A stretch of 48,733 bases of DNA from Bacillota bacterium (GTDB taxonomy: Bacteria > Bacillota > Clostridia > Christensenellales > Aristaeellaceae), in contig JAEVYX010000077.1 in assembly GCA_023392515.1 (NCBI GenBank), forward strand, positions 1 through 48,733. Direction: 5' to 3'. Below are positions 16,451-24,269 of this stretch, one piece after another. Position numbers and translations under genes: made by a program. How positions within the stretch are numbered: the stretch's first letter is position 1; each line of letters opens with the position of its first letter. Under the pieces are notes generated by a model that was given only the letters and a program-made list of their open reading frames with translations, was not told the DNA's origin and did not search any database.

Positions 16451-17230
16451 CTAGTTATCCAATGCTTTTGCCGCAATTACACGCGTTCCGCGTTTCTCAA
16501 ATTCATGGCAAATCTCATCCGGCAGCCGCCAGTCTGTAATGAGAGTATACCCATCGGATACTCCTCCCATGATGGCCATGGAATCATCGCCATATTTGCT
16601 GGAATCCATGATAATATAATTACGCTTTGCCACAGTAAACACAGCACTCTTCACATCCGCATCCCTCAGCGTGGAAGCAGAGAAACCGTGATTGAGCGAG
16701 AAGTGGTCCCCCGTCACAAAAGCCCGGTCCACCACGATCATTTTCAGCATCTTCACCGCCATGGGCCCTACACAGGAATAAATGGTGGGCCGCAGCTCAC
16801 CACCGATCATGATGGATTGAATCTCCGGCGCTTTGCGCAGTTCAGCCAGAATATTGAAAGCATTGGTGCATACAATCAGATGCTTGTCCCCTGAAACGAC
16901 CAGCTTGACCAACTCAAAGGAGGTGGTGCCGCAATCGATGTAGATGGTTTCGCCATCCATAATCAGGTCGTACGCTGCCCGCGCAATGGCGCGCTTCTCC
17001 AACAGGCATTTGTTTTCCTTGTCCGTATAGGGCAGCTCGTGAGCCGCATTGGTAATACGCACCGCACCGCCCCAGGAACGCTTTAGCGTCCCCTCCTGTT
17101 CCATCTGCATCAACAGCTTGCGTACCGTCACTTCTGACACATCAAAGGCAGCCCTCAACTCTTTCACGGTAATGGAGGACTGCTTTTCCAATTGTCTGAT
17201 AATATAATCTTTCCGATCCTCGAGAAGCAT
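16451..17230 (-). CDS. DeoR-family transcriptional regulator
   Basis: A 259-residue repressor. Residues 1-57 form the DeoR helix-turn-helix (SITVKELRAAFDVSEVTVRK). The rest is the DeoR C-terminal sensor, related to ribose-5-phosphate isomerase, with IYIDCGTTSFELVK, TNAFNILAEL and GGELRPTIYSCVGP. Such domains bind phosphorylated sugars, so the regulator may sense a product of the kinase or dehydrogenase. The ATG at 17230 has a GGGGGAG site six bases upstream. It sits inside the operon, between YesL and the dehydrogenase, rather than divergently. Autoregulation of the whole operon is the simplest model, but its operator was not identified. Confidence 0.9.
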   Translation of the reverse strand: MLLEDRKDYIIRQLEKQSSITVKELRAAFDVSEVTVRKLLMQMEQEGTLKRSWGGAVRITNAAHELPYTDKENKCLLEKRAIARAAYDLIMDGETIYIDCGTTSFELVKLVVSGDKHLIVCTNAFNILAELRKAPEIQSIMIGGELRPTIYSCVGPMAVKMLKMIVVDRAFVTGDHFSLNHGFSASTLRDADVKSAVFTVAKRNYIIMDSSKYGDDSMAIMGGVSDGYTLITDWRLPDEICHEFEKRGTRVIAAKALDN

Positions 17231-17289
17231 TCTGCTCCCCCTTTCAGCATGACTCAAGCTTGCAAATTCCCAATATCTTCCGTGTTTTT

Positions 17290-18006
17290 TCAGTTCGACA
17301 GCGGATTTGGCGTTCCCTGCTCAGTTGCCAGCCTGTTGCGTTTTTCAATCCGGTCAATCTGCTTGCGGAAGATCTTGTTCATGCGAGCGGAAATCAAATA
17401 TACCGCAAGGGGCACATCCACGAAAATCAGTGCGGGGAAAATATTTAGCGTAAGGTAAGCGAGTGCTCCAATCACGATCATGAAATAAATTGTAGAAAAA
17501 ATTTGGCTGAATGTCAGGCAAAAAGCGGACAAGATGCACTGTTTCGTTGTTTGCTTGAAAAAGGCCAGCAAAGCCGCAGCATAGATTGTCATCGAAAGAT
17601 ATAAAAGCGCCGCAATAGTCAGTGCAATATTGTATTTCCCGCCCCAGGTAATATCCTGCCAGACGATCGTTCCGTTGCGGTACATCATAAACCCGATGAT
17701 GCATACGTCAATCACAATGAAAATGTATAAAAGCCATATGCCCACAGATTGTTTGAGATTCTGCAGATAGGACTTCTTGTACATCTTCCAGAGCATACCC
17801 GCCTCGCCATTTTGTGCTTTTAAGGCAACGTAAAACAAAGCTGCCGTCGAAGTTCCTATGGTAACAATCGGCAGACTGGTAAACAGCCAATAGACGGTCA
17901 AAATAAAGAAATCCCCCAGCCTCGAGAAGAACTTCCAGAATGGGGCATCAAAAATGGTTTGCCTGTCACCCTGATCGTTGGCTTTACCGATTTTACGTCC
18001 AAACAT
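17290..18006 (-). CDS. YesL family membrane protein (DUF624)
   Basis: A 238-residue integral membrane protein with about five hydrophobic segments. DAPFWKFFSRLGDFFILTVY near the N-terminus and the following PIVTIGTSTAALFYV are typical of YesL/DUF624. The function of the family is not established, but it recurs beside sugar ABC importers and two-component systems in Bacillota. It lies between the binding protein and the DeoR gene. The ATG at 18006 has only a weak GTGAG site, suggesting low translation, and three stem-loops lie upstream. Confidence 0.85.
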   Translation of the reverse strand: MFGRKIGKANDQGDRQTIFDAPFWKFFSRLGDFFILTVYWLFTSLPIVTIGTSTAALFYVALKAQNGEAGMLWKMYKKSYLQNLKQSVGIWLLYIFIVIDVCIIGFMMYRNGTIVWQDITWGGKYNIALTIAALLYLSMTIYAAALLAFFKQTTKQCILSAFCLTFSQIFSTIYFMIVIGALAYLTLNIFPALIFVDVPLAVYLISARMNKIFRKQIDRIEKRNRLATEQGTPNPLSN

Positions 18007-18032
18007 AAAGATCTCACTTTAACGAAAGTAGG

Positions 18033-18213
18033 GAGGGCCCTGTTATAGGGCCCTCTCAGAGGGGGAGTGAAAAGGTGTCTATGCCACCTTTTCGAGTTTG
18101 CACCATTCCCTTGCAGCCCTTTTCACCGTCTATCGCTCCGCTCAGCCGGTGCACCGATTTCAAGTGGCAGAACCTTTTGAAAACTCCGGGTGAGGGGATA
18201 GTTCCCCTCACCC
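18033..18213 (-). other. Cluster of three stem-loops after the binding-protein gene
   Basis: In minus-strand order: GGGTGAGGGG-type arms at 18213-18188 (10-bp stem, 6-base loop), GAAAAGGTG/CACCTTTTC at 18093-18069, and GAGGGCCCT/AGGGCCCTC at 18055-18033. U-tracts are poor. They probably stabilise the binding-protein mRNA or attenuate expression of YesL and the enzymes behind it. Confidence 0.65.
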
Positions 18214-18243
18214 CAGGCCGCATGATGGCATTAAGACAATGAA

Positions 18244-19515
18244 TTACTCGTTAGCTTCCGCCAGCTTCTCATTTACGCCTTCCTCAAGGACGTCCCATTG
18301 CTGGGCAACATCCTCCACATCATAGAAGCAGGCATCCATGAAGTTCATTACTTCGGTGGCGATATCACTCTCACCGGTAATACGGTGCTTGTTGTTTACA
18401 TTGCTAACAAAGTTGTAGGCGTTGGCGTAGTTGGTATTGCCAGCGATCTTTTCTTGCAGAATCTTCGTATTTTTGATGGTATCGGTGACAGCAAAGTAGC
18501 CGGCAACAGAATCAAAGTAGGCGATTCCATCTTCAGAGGTGTACAGATACTTCATGAAATCCCAAGCAGCATCCTTTTTGCCGGACTCAAGGATAACCAA
18601 AGAGTTTCCGCCAGAAGGAACGGAACTTACAGCTTTGCCGGGGACGCCGGATACAACGAGCTCATAGCCGCCGGCTTCCGCCGCTGCTTCCTGGGTGCCC
18701 AGGCCGCCAATGGAGTTGATGTAGAAGCAAGCTTCCTGGGCCTGCATCATCTGGGTGCAGATAGTGCCGCCGTCGGTGGCGGGGCCGGGATAGAAGTAGT
18801 TCTTCTTGATCAGGCCTTGCAGGAACTCGAAGGCAGCGATACCGCCTTCACGGCAAGCCAGGGTCAGGCCATCCTCGGAGAAGATTTCTTGGCCGGAGTA
18901 GTTGGGGATAATCATCCAGAAATACCAAGAGTCACGGGGCTGTGCAAAGCCGTATTTGGTGAATCCACCGTCAACCAGCTTGGCGCAGACTTCCTGCATC
19001 TCATCCCAAGTGGTGGGGATTGCCAAACCGGCCTTGTCCAGCATCGTCTTGTTGCAGTACAAAACGGGTGTGGAGCAGCCCATCGGCAAGCAAGACAGAT
19101 ACTTGCCATCGTTGGTCACATAGGACTCGATGAAACCAGGATTGAAGTCTTCATACCATACGCCTTCATCCTTGTTCAGGAAGTCAAACATGTTGGCCAC
19201 AATGCCTTCCTCATCGGAAAGCAGGCGAACCTGGTCAGAACCGGACTGGATCAGGTCGGGGCCGGTGCCGCTGGCGATAGCGGTAATGGCGTTGGCGATC
19301 GAGGTGTAATAATCGCCCTGGTAGGTAGCAACTACTTCGATTTTATCCTGGCTGGCATTGTAAGACTCGACCATCTTGGTAATCGCATCACCATTTTTCC
19401 CCGACATGGAATGCCAGAACTGGATAACGGTCTTTCCGTTGTCCTGTGCCATTGCGACAGTGCAGACACCCAAAGCCATAACGAGTACCAAGAGCAGGGA
19501 TATAAACTTTTTCAT
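18244..19515 (-). CDS. Sugar/polyol ABC transporter substrate-binding protein, UgpB-like (family 1)
   Basis: A 423-residue secreted binding protein. The signal peptide is about 1-24, ending MAQ before DNGKT, without a lipobox cysteine. The mature start VIQFWHSMSG and the segment STPVLYCNKTML closely follow UgpB (FWHSMEG, STPVLYYNK), which binds glycerol-3-phosphate and glycerophosphocholine. Other UgpB-like proteins bind oligosaccharides, so specificity stays open. The ATG at 19515 has AAGGAGG upstream. It is the fourth gene of the operon, flanked by hairpins on both sides, which usually accompanies high expression of the binding protein. Confidence 0.9.
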   Translation of the reverse strand: MKKFISLLLVLVMALGVCTVAMAQDNGKTVIQFWHSMSGKNGDAITKMVESYNASQDKIEVVATYQGDYYTSIANAITAIASGTGPDLIQSGSDQVRLLSDEEGIVANMFDFLNKDEGVWYEDFNPGFIESYVTNDGKYLSCLPMGCSTPVLYCNKTMLDKAGLAIPTTWDEMQEVCAKLVDGGFTKYGFAQPRDSWYFWMIIPNYSGQEIFSEDGLTLACREGGIAAFEFLQGLIKKNYFYPGPATDGGTICTQMMQAQEACFYINSIGGLGTQEAAAEAGGYELVVSGVPGKAVSSVPSGGNSLVILESGKKDAAWDFMKYLYTSEDGIAYFDSVAGYFAVTDTIKNTKILQEKIAGNTNYANAYNFVSNVNNKHRITGESDIATEVMNFMDACFYDVEDVAQQWDVLEEGVNEKLAEANE

Positions 19516-19542
19516 CCTGGGCTCCTCCTTGAATTTTTTATG

Positions 19543-19571
19543 ATGAGCGTTTTTCATCAAAACGCACTCAT
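19543..19571 (-). other. Intercistronic stem-loop between permease and binding-protein genes
   Basis: ATGAGCGTTTT and the nearly complementary AAAACGCACTCAT pair around a five-base loop, with one small bulge. It lies just upstream of the ribosome site of the binding-protein gene and could be a processing site separating it from the permease mRNA. Confidence 0.55.
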
Positions 19572-19582
19572 TCGTTTTTCGG

Positions 19583-20413
19583 TTATTTAATGCCGGAGTA
19601 AGCAAAGGAATTAATGATGTACTTGGAACTGAACAGGTAGATCAACAAAATGGGCATGACCAGAAACAGGTTGCCGGCCATGATGATATTCCACTGCAGG
19701 TTGCCTTCCACGTCCTTCAGTCTTGCAACACCAATGGTAATCGGGCGGATGTTTTCCGTACGGGTCATTACCAATGGCCAGAAATAGTCATTCCAGTGGC
19801 CCACGAAGCTTAGAAGCGCGATAGCGGAAATACCCGGCTTGGACATGGGCAGCATAATCTTGGAAAGAATCTGCAGTTCACTGGCATTGTCAAGTTTGGC
19901 AGCTTCAATCAGCTCATCAGGAACCTGCATGAAGTACTGCCTTAGCAGGAAAATGCCAAATGCATTCGTCATGAACGGTATAATTTGCGGGAGCAATGTA
20001 TCCGTTAACTCCAGATCGGCCATCATGTAGTAAATTGGCAGAAAAGTGATCTGAACAGGCATCATGAATGCAACCAGCACGATGCTGAACAATATGCCTT
20101 TCCCTTTAAAGTTGAACTTCGCAAACGCATATGCAGCAGGCACCATGATGATCGTCTGCAAAGTGATAACCGCAAGGATGATGACAACGGAGTTTCGGAT
20201 ATATACCGCAAAAGGCGCACAATTCCAGGCATCCACAAGGTTTTGGAAGTTCAATGAACTGGGAATGAGCGTAACCGGCAGCGTCTGTGTCTCTGCCTGC
20301 GTCTGCAGGGCAAGGGAGACCATCCACAGGAACGGAAAGATAAAGATGGCGGAAACCAGAACTTTCATCAGAAGGCCCATTACATAGCTGACGGTATTCC
20401 GAAACGCATACAT
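19583..20413 (-). CDS. Carbohydrate ABC transporter permease, MalG/UgpE type
   Basis: A 276-residue permease with six predicted membrane segments. The EAA loop is LIEAAKLDNASELQILSKIM (about residues 170-189). It pairs with the upstream MalF-type permease and the UgpB-like binding protein. The start at 20413 has a GGAGG site seven bases upstream, 14 bases after the preceding stop. Its closest recognisable relatives are UgpE/AraQ-like permeases of di- and oligosaccharide or polyol phosphate importers. Confidence 0.92.
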   Translation of the reverse strand: MYAFRNTVSYVMGLLMKVLVSAIFIFPFLWMVSLALQTQAETQTLPVTLIPSSLNFQNLVDAWNCAPFAVYIRNSVVIILAVITLQTIIMVPAAYAFAKFNFKGKGILFSIVLVAFMMPVQITFLPIYYMMADLELTDTLLPQIIPFMTNAFGIFLLRQYFMQVPDELIEAAKLDNASELQILSKIMLPMSKPGISAIALLSFVGHWNDYFWPLVMTRTENIRPITIGVARLKDVEGNLQWNIIMAGNLFLVMPILLIYLFSSKYIINSFAYSGIK

Positions 20414-20427
20414 TCTTTAGGCCTCCT

Positions 20428-21312
20428 TTATTGATAATGTACTTTTTTGGAAAGCAGGGCGAAATAAACGGCGGTCAGCGCTCCTACAATCACCAGCAGA
20501 ATGGTTCCTGCGGCTGCGGCGCGGCCGATATTGCTTTCCCAGAACACCTGCTTATAAATGTAGTAAACAATTACGGATGTTGCGTTGTTAGGGCCGCCGT
20601 CCGTTAAAATCCGTACTGTGTCAAACACCTTGAAGGAACCAATGGTCATAACAATCAGTGTAAAGAATAGCTGAGGCGAGATCATGGGGATGGTAATCTT
20701 TCTCATGGTCGTAAAGTTTCCCGCATTATCCAGTGCCGCAGCTTCATAGATGCTGGGTGAAATACTCTGCAGGGCGCCGATTACGATCAGGCAGTAATAG
20801 CCAATGGATTTCCAGCAGGCAACGAAGACGACTGATGCCATGGCCGTGTCGGAGCTTGTCAAAAACTTGGAGGTAGGCAGATTCAGTGCAGTCAGAACGG
20901 AGTTAAAAAGGCCGAAAGTGGGGTTCATCATCTGCGAGAAGACCAGGCCGACTGAAACGGATGAAATGATGTGCGGGGTAAAAACCGCGGCCTGTGTAAA
21001 CTTGCTCATTCCGTTCTGACGCTTGGAAAGCCAAAATGCCATGATGATTGCAATCAGCATGATGATGCCGATTGTCCACAGAGAATAGATGCTGGTGTTT
21101 GCCAGGGTCTTCAGGAAGCCTTTGTTCGTCATTAGATAGCTGTAGTTCTTAAGACCGATGAAGGTAGTTTTCGCTGTGTTCAGCTGATTGACCTTAAAGA
21201 AGCTCCAATAGACCAGCTTGATGACAGGAAAAACCGTAAACAACCCAATACCGATGAAGGCTGGCAAAAGGAGCAGATAGGGTTTAATTTTTTCTTTCAG
21301 CCCGCTCTTCAT
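20428..21312 (-). CDS. Carbohydrate ABC transporter permease, MalF/UgpA type
   Basis: A 294-residue membrane protein with six segments, starting KPYLLLLPAFIGIGLFTVFP. Its EAA loop reads IYEAAALDNAGNFTTMRKIT. It forms the channel with the MalG-type permease. The ATG follows the ATPase stop codon directly (TAAATG), so translation is very probably coupled. Confidence 0.92.
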   Translation of the reverse strand: MKSGLKEKIKPYLLLLPAFIGIGLFTVFPVIKLVYWSFFKVNQLNTAKTTFIGLKNYSYLMTNKGFLKTLANTSIYSLWTIGIIMLIAIIMAFWLSKRQNGMSKFTQAAVFTPHIISSVSVGLVFSQMMNPTFGLFNSVLTALNLPTSKFLTSSDTAMASVVFVACWKSIGYYCLIVIGALQSISPSIYEAAALDNAGNFTTMRKITIPMISPQLFFTLIVMTIGSFKVFDTVRILTDGGPNNATSVIVYYIYKQVFWESNIGRAAAAGTILLVIVGALTAVYFALLSKKVHYQ

Positions 21313-22359
21313 TTACAAGCTCCTGACCGCGCCCATCAGCATGGCATATCCGCGGTTGTTCTCACGGATGCGCTGCTCATTGGCGCCAAAAAGATAAATG
21401 TGCTTGAGGTTCGCACCGATCCAGATATCCTGGCCCATCATATAGTCCTCATTCTCCGACTTGATGACATAGACGGTGCCGCTCTTATCGCGGACGGAAT
21501 AAAGCACCTCACTGCCGAGCAGCTCCTTTGCAATGATCGTGCCTTCCACCGAAAAGCCATCTTCAAAGCGTTCCGTGCCGATGAAGCTTTTTTCGGGACG
21601 GAATCCCAAAACGTTTCCTTCATCGTCGAACTTCTTGATATTCATGGTTGGAGAGCCTATGAAACGCGCCGTAAACAGGTTGTCAGGGTCACGGTACATC
21701 ACAGACGGGCTGGCCATCTGCATGATTTTGCCCTTGTTCATCAAGACAATGGTATCGGCCATGGACATGGCTTCCACCTGGTCGTGGGTGACGTACACAA
21801 AGGTAGTTTTCAGTTTGTTATGCAATTCAATCAATTCTACACGCATCTGCACACGCAGCTTTGCGTCCAGGTTTGAAAGAGGTTCATCCATCAGGAATAC
21901 GGAGGGACTCTTGACGATGGCACGAGCTAATGCGATACGCTGGCGCTGACCGCCCGAAAGCGTGCCGGGCTGACGGTCCAAATATTCGCTCATGCCCACC
22001 TTCGCGCATGCTTCCCTGACCATCTTCATGCGTTCGGCCTTCGGAATATGATTGTTTTTCAACCCAAATTCAACGTTGTCGCTCACCGACATCGTAGGGT
22101 AGATTGCATAGTTCTGAAAGACCATCGCCACGCCGCGCTTTCCCGGCGGGATCTGCGTCACATCTTTGTTGTCAATCATAACGGTACCGGACGTCTGCTG
22201 CCCGATTCCCGCAATCATGCGCAGAAGCGTCGTTTTGCCGCAGCCGGAAGGACCAACAAGAACAGTAAACGATCCGTCCTTGATTTCCAATTGCAGATTT
22301 TCAATTACCGTATTATTGCCAAACTTTTTTGTTACATTGTTCAGCGCAATAGCTCCCAT
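21313..22359 (-). CDS. ABC transporter ATP-binding protein, MsmX/UgpC type
   Basis: A 348-residue ATPase that powers sugar import. Walker A is GPSGCGKTT (about 36-44), the Q-loop is MVFQNYAIYP, the signature is LSGGQRQR, Walker B is FLMDEP and the switch histidine is in YVTHDQ. A C-terminal TOBE-type domain follows from about 240, with GFRPEKSFIG. It is the first gene of the operon and the only importer ATPase in the window. The ATG at 22359 with AGAGGTG upstream matches family N-termini. A second in-frame ATG at 22497, directly behind GAGGAGGA, would add 46 residues without recognisable homology and is less likely. MsmX-type ATPases serve several importers in Bacillus, so sharing with the two ATPase-less systems here is plausible. 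Confidence 0.93.
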   Translation of the reverse strand: MGAIALNNVTKKFGNNTVIENLQLEIKDGSFTVLVGPSGCGKTTLLRMIAGIGQQTSGTVMIDNKDVTQIPPGKRGVAMVFQNYAIYPTMSVSDNVEFGLKNNHIPKAERMKMVREACAKVGMSEYLDRQPGTLSGGQRQRIALARAIVKSPSVFLMDEPLSNLDAKLRVQMRVELIELHNKLKTTFVYVTHDQVEAMSMADTIVLMNKGKIMQMASPSVMYRDPDNLFTARFIGSPTMNIKKFDDEGNVLGFRPEKSFIGTERFEDGFSVEGTIIAKELLGSEVLYSVRDKSGTVYVIKSENEDYMMGQDIWIGANLKHIYLFGANEQRIRENNRGYAMLMGAVRSL

Positions 22360-22614
22360 TTTCGCACCTCTTCCAGCAATAAATTGTTCTGTAAGACCTT
22401 TTCCTGCTGCACATTTAGGGACCGCGCTTTCTTCTTGCCTATTGCACAGCCACAGAAGGAAAGGGGTTGTTCTCTCGTGAGCGGCGGTTCCTCTCATTCC
22501 TCCTCAAAACGCTTATCCCTGGGGCAAGAAGTTACGAAATGTTTCAAAATCCGCTTGTGGCCAACAGGGCCGCATGGATTTTACGAATTCTTGCGTTTTC
22601 TCCCAATGCTTGAA

Positions 22615-22643
22615 ATTATATGCCGGTTATGGCAGAATGTCAA
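22615..22643 (-). promoter_or_regulatory. Consensus promoter of importer operon 2
   Basis: TTGACA (22643-22638), a 17-base spacer and TATAAT (22620-22615) match the housekeeping consensus at all twelve positions. Transcription should start near 22608, about 250 bases before the ATPase gene. So strong a core promoter normally requires repression, and one arm of an inverted repeat lies in its spacer. Confidence 0.85.
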
Positions 22644-22737
22644 CCATATATTTTGTATTGTTTATGTAATAACCGGGAAAGGTGTTGTGAATTGTTTTCA
22701 TTTTTGTCGAAATTGAAATTTTCCATAAGTCAATTCG

Positions 22738-22766
22738 TTGACAAGAATCTATAATAGTGTTATGCT
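22738..22766 (+). promoter_or_regulatory. Promoter of the araM-epimerase pair
   Basis: TTGACA (22738-22743), 17 bases and TATGCT (22761-22766) place the start near 22774. A TATAAT at 22750-22755 is present too but has no convincing -35. Confidence 0.7.
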
Positions 22767-22898
22767 GGCAAGGCCGCGAATATGTGAAACGATATATATT
22801 GAAACTATTCAAAACAAAGAAAGTGTGATCCAGCGATTCGATTTACTTCCACGCCAGCAAGCAGAAAGTTACGAATTTACTAATTAAGGAGAAAAGAT

Positions 22899-24266
22899 AT
22901 GCTGATTCAACCGAAATTTTTTGCCATTACTGATTATTTGGGCCAAACCTTTGATTGTACCTGTGGCCGGACCCACTCGACCGCTCTGCGCGAGGCAATC
23001 ATCCGTCCCGGTGCGCTTCAGGATGTACCGGCGCTGGTGCAACGGCTGGGCTGCAAAAAGCCTTTGGTTTTATGCGATATGAATACCTGGAAAGCTGCCG
23101 GTGAGCGCATGACAGCTTGCTTTGATCAAGCCGGTGCGTCCTACAGCCTCCACCTGTTTCATGAAGAGGAGCTTGTTCCCGACGAAACAGCCCTTGGACG
23201 GATTATGATGGCACTGACGCCCAGCTGCGACCTGATCATCGGCGTAGGCACGGGAACCATCAATGACCTGAGCAAGTATGCCAGCTTCATCACAAAGCGG
23301 CCCTATTGCATTGTTGGCACCGCGCCCTCCATGGACGGCTTTGCCTCCATCGGCGCCGCGCTGATGCGGGATAACCTCAAGACCACCCTGGATGCGCATG
23401 TTCCCGTCGCCATTGTCGGCGATGTGGATGTGCTTGCCGCATCACCCATGGACATGATTCTGGCCGGCTTGGGCGACATTTTGGGCAAGTATACCTGCCT
23501 GTTGGATTGGAAGTTGAGCCAGATCGTTAACGGTGAATACTGCTGCCAGACCATTGTGGAAATGATAGAATGTTCTATTCAAAAGGTGATTGACAGCGCG
23601 GGTGGTCTCCACCGCCGGGAACCTGCAGCGGTAGCGGCGCTAATGGAGGCACTGGTGCTCAGCGGCATTGCCATGAGTTTTTCCGGAAATTCTCGCCCCG
23701 CATCGGGATGTGAGCATCATTTATCCCACTTTTTGGAGATGCGATTCCTTTTTGACGGCCGCAAGCCTGTGCTTCATGGCAGGAAAGTGGCTGTTGGTGC
23801 GGTGGCGGCGGCGCTTTTGTACCATAAGCTGGCGGAGGAAAAGGTCGATTTCCCCGCAGCAAGGCACGCCTGCGAAACCTTTGATGAAGACCAATGGAAA
23901 GCCGATATGAAGGATTATTACGGCAAAGCCGCACCGGGCGTGATTGCATTGGAAGCCGCCACCGGAAAGAACAGCCCGGAAAGCTGCCTCAAGCAGGTGG
24001 ATGCCATAGAAAAGCACTGGACGGAAATTGTTGCCGAGATCAAGAAAATACCTACCGCAAAAGACCTGGCAGACCTTCTCAAATCCGTCAATGCACCAAA
24101 TACGCCTCAAGGCATTGGCGTGGAGCGCTCGCTTTTGCACGATGGCATTATCGCCGCCAAGGAGGTCCGGGACCGTTTTACACTCTGGCAGATACTGTGG
24201 GATTTGAACCTGCTGCACGCTTACGCCGGCTGTGCGGTGGAATATCTCTATGGTGGGGAGGCTTAA
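22899..24266 (+). CDS. araM: sn-Glycerol-1-phosphate dehydrogenase (AraM/EgsA type)
   Basis: A 455-residue metal-dependent enzyme of the iron-type alcohol dehydrogenase/glycerol dehydrogenase superfamily, which interconverts DHAP and sn-glycerol-1-phosphate with NAD(P)H. The nucleotide-binding segment is GVGTGTINDLSKYAS (115-129), followed by VGTAPSMDGFAS (139-150). Metal ligands should be D193, one of the histidines near 273-277 (CEHHLSH) and H293. In Bacillus subtilis araM belongs to the arabinose operon beside araB and an ABC importer, a neighbourhood echoed here by the divergent operon. The ATG at 22899 has AAGGAG upstream. No heptaprenylglyceryl-phosphate synthase gene is in view, so a catabolic role is possible. 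It forms a two-gene unit with the epimerase three bases downstream. Confidence 0.9.
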   Translation: MLIQPKFFAITDYLGQTFDCTCGRTHSTALREAIIRPGALQDVPALVQRLGCKKPLVLCDMNTWKAAGERMTACFDQAGASYSLHLFHEEELVPDETALGRIMMALTPSCDLIIGVGTGTINDLSKYASFITKRPYCIVGTAPSMDGFASIGAALMRDNLKTTLDAHVPVAIVGDVDVLAASPMDMILAGLGDILGKYTCLLDWKLSQIVNGEYCCQTIVEMIECSIQKVIDSAGGLHRREPAAVAALMEALVLSGIAMSFSGNSRPASGCEHHLSHFLEMRFLFDGRKPVLHGRKVAVGAVAAALLYHKLAEEKVDFPAARHACETFDEDQWKADMKDYYGKAAPGVIALEAATGKNSPESCLKQVDAIEKHWTEIVAEIKKIPTAKDLADLLKSVNAPNTPQGIGVERSLLHDGIIAAKEVRDRFTLWQILWDLNLLHAYAGCAVEYLYGGEA

Positions 24267-24269
24267 GAC

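Larger units (their letters stand above)
22360..22898. other. Divergent regulatory region of operon 2 and the araM-epimerase pair
   Basis: This 539-base stretch contains the minus-strand and plus-strand promoters listed separately, about 250 bases of untranslated leader for operon 2 (22607-22360) and about 125 bases of leader for araM. Around the minus-strand promoter an inverted repeat is formed by CCGGTTAT (22623-22630) and ATAACCGG (22669-22676), 46 bases centre to centre. TTGAA-ACTA-TTCAA (22799-22812) is a smaller symmetry in the araM leader. No known riboswitch was recognised in the long leader. Confidence 0.6.

Noticed and set aside
18298..19590. A 430-codon plus-strand frame opposite the second binding-protein gene
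   Set aside because: Same reasoning: its translation is low-complexity, rich in G, V and H, without a domain, while the minus strand encodes a clear UgpB-like protein in an operon.
22360..22607. A riboswitch in the long leader of operon 2
   Set aside because: Only short symmetries such as GGCC-N5-GGCC were visible and no known aptamer core was recognised; a covariance-model search would be needed to claim one.
22785..22798. A catabolite-response (CcpA) site at TGAAACGATATATA
   Set aside because: It lacks one base between TGAAA and CG compared with the cre consensus, and the right half does not match; a similar partial match near 7566 fails in the same way.
15370..24266. A classical L-arabinose operon, because of araB-like and araM genes and an importer
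   Set aside because: No AraA isomerase, AraD epimerase, AraR regulator or arabinosidase is present; a polyol dehydrogenase and a 3-epimerase are there instead.
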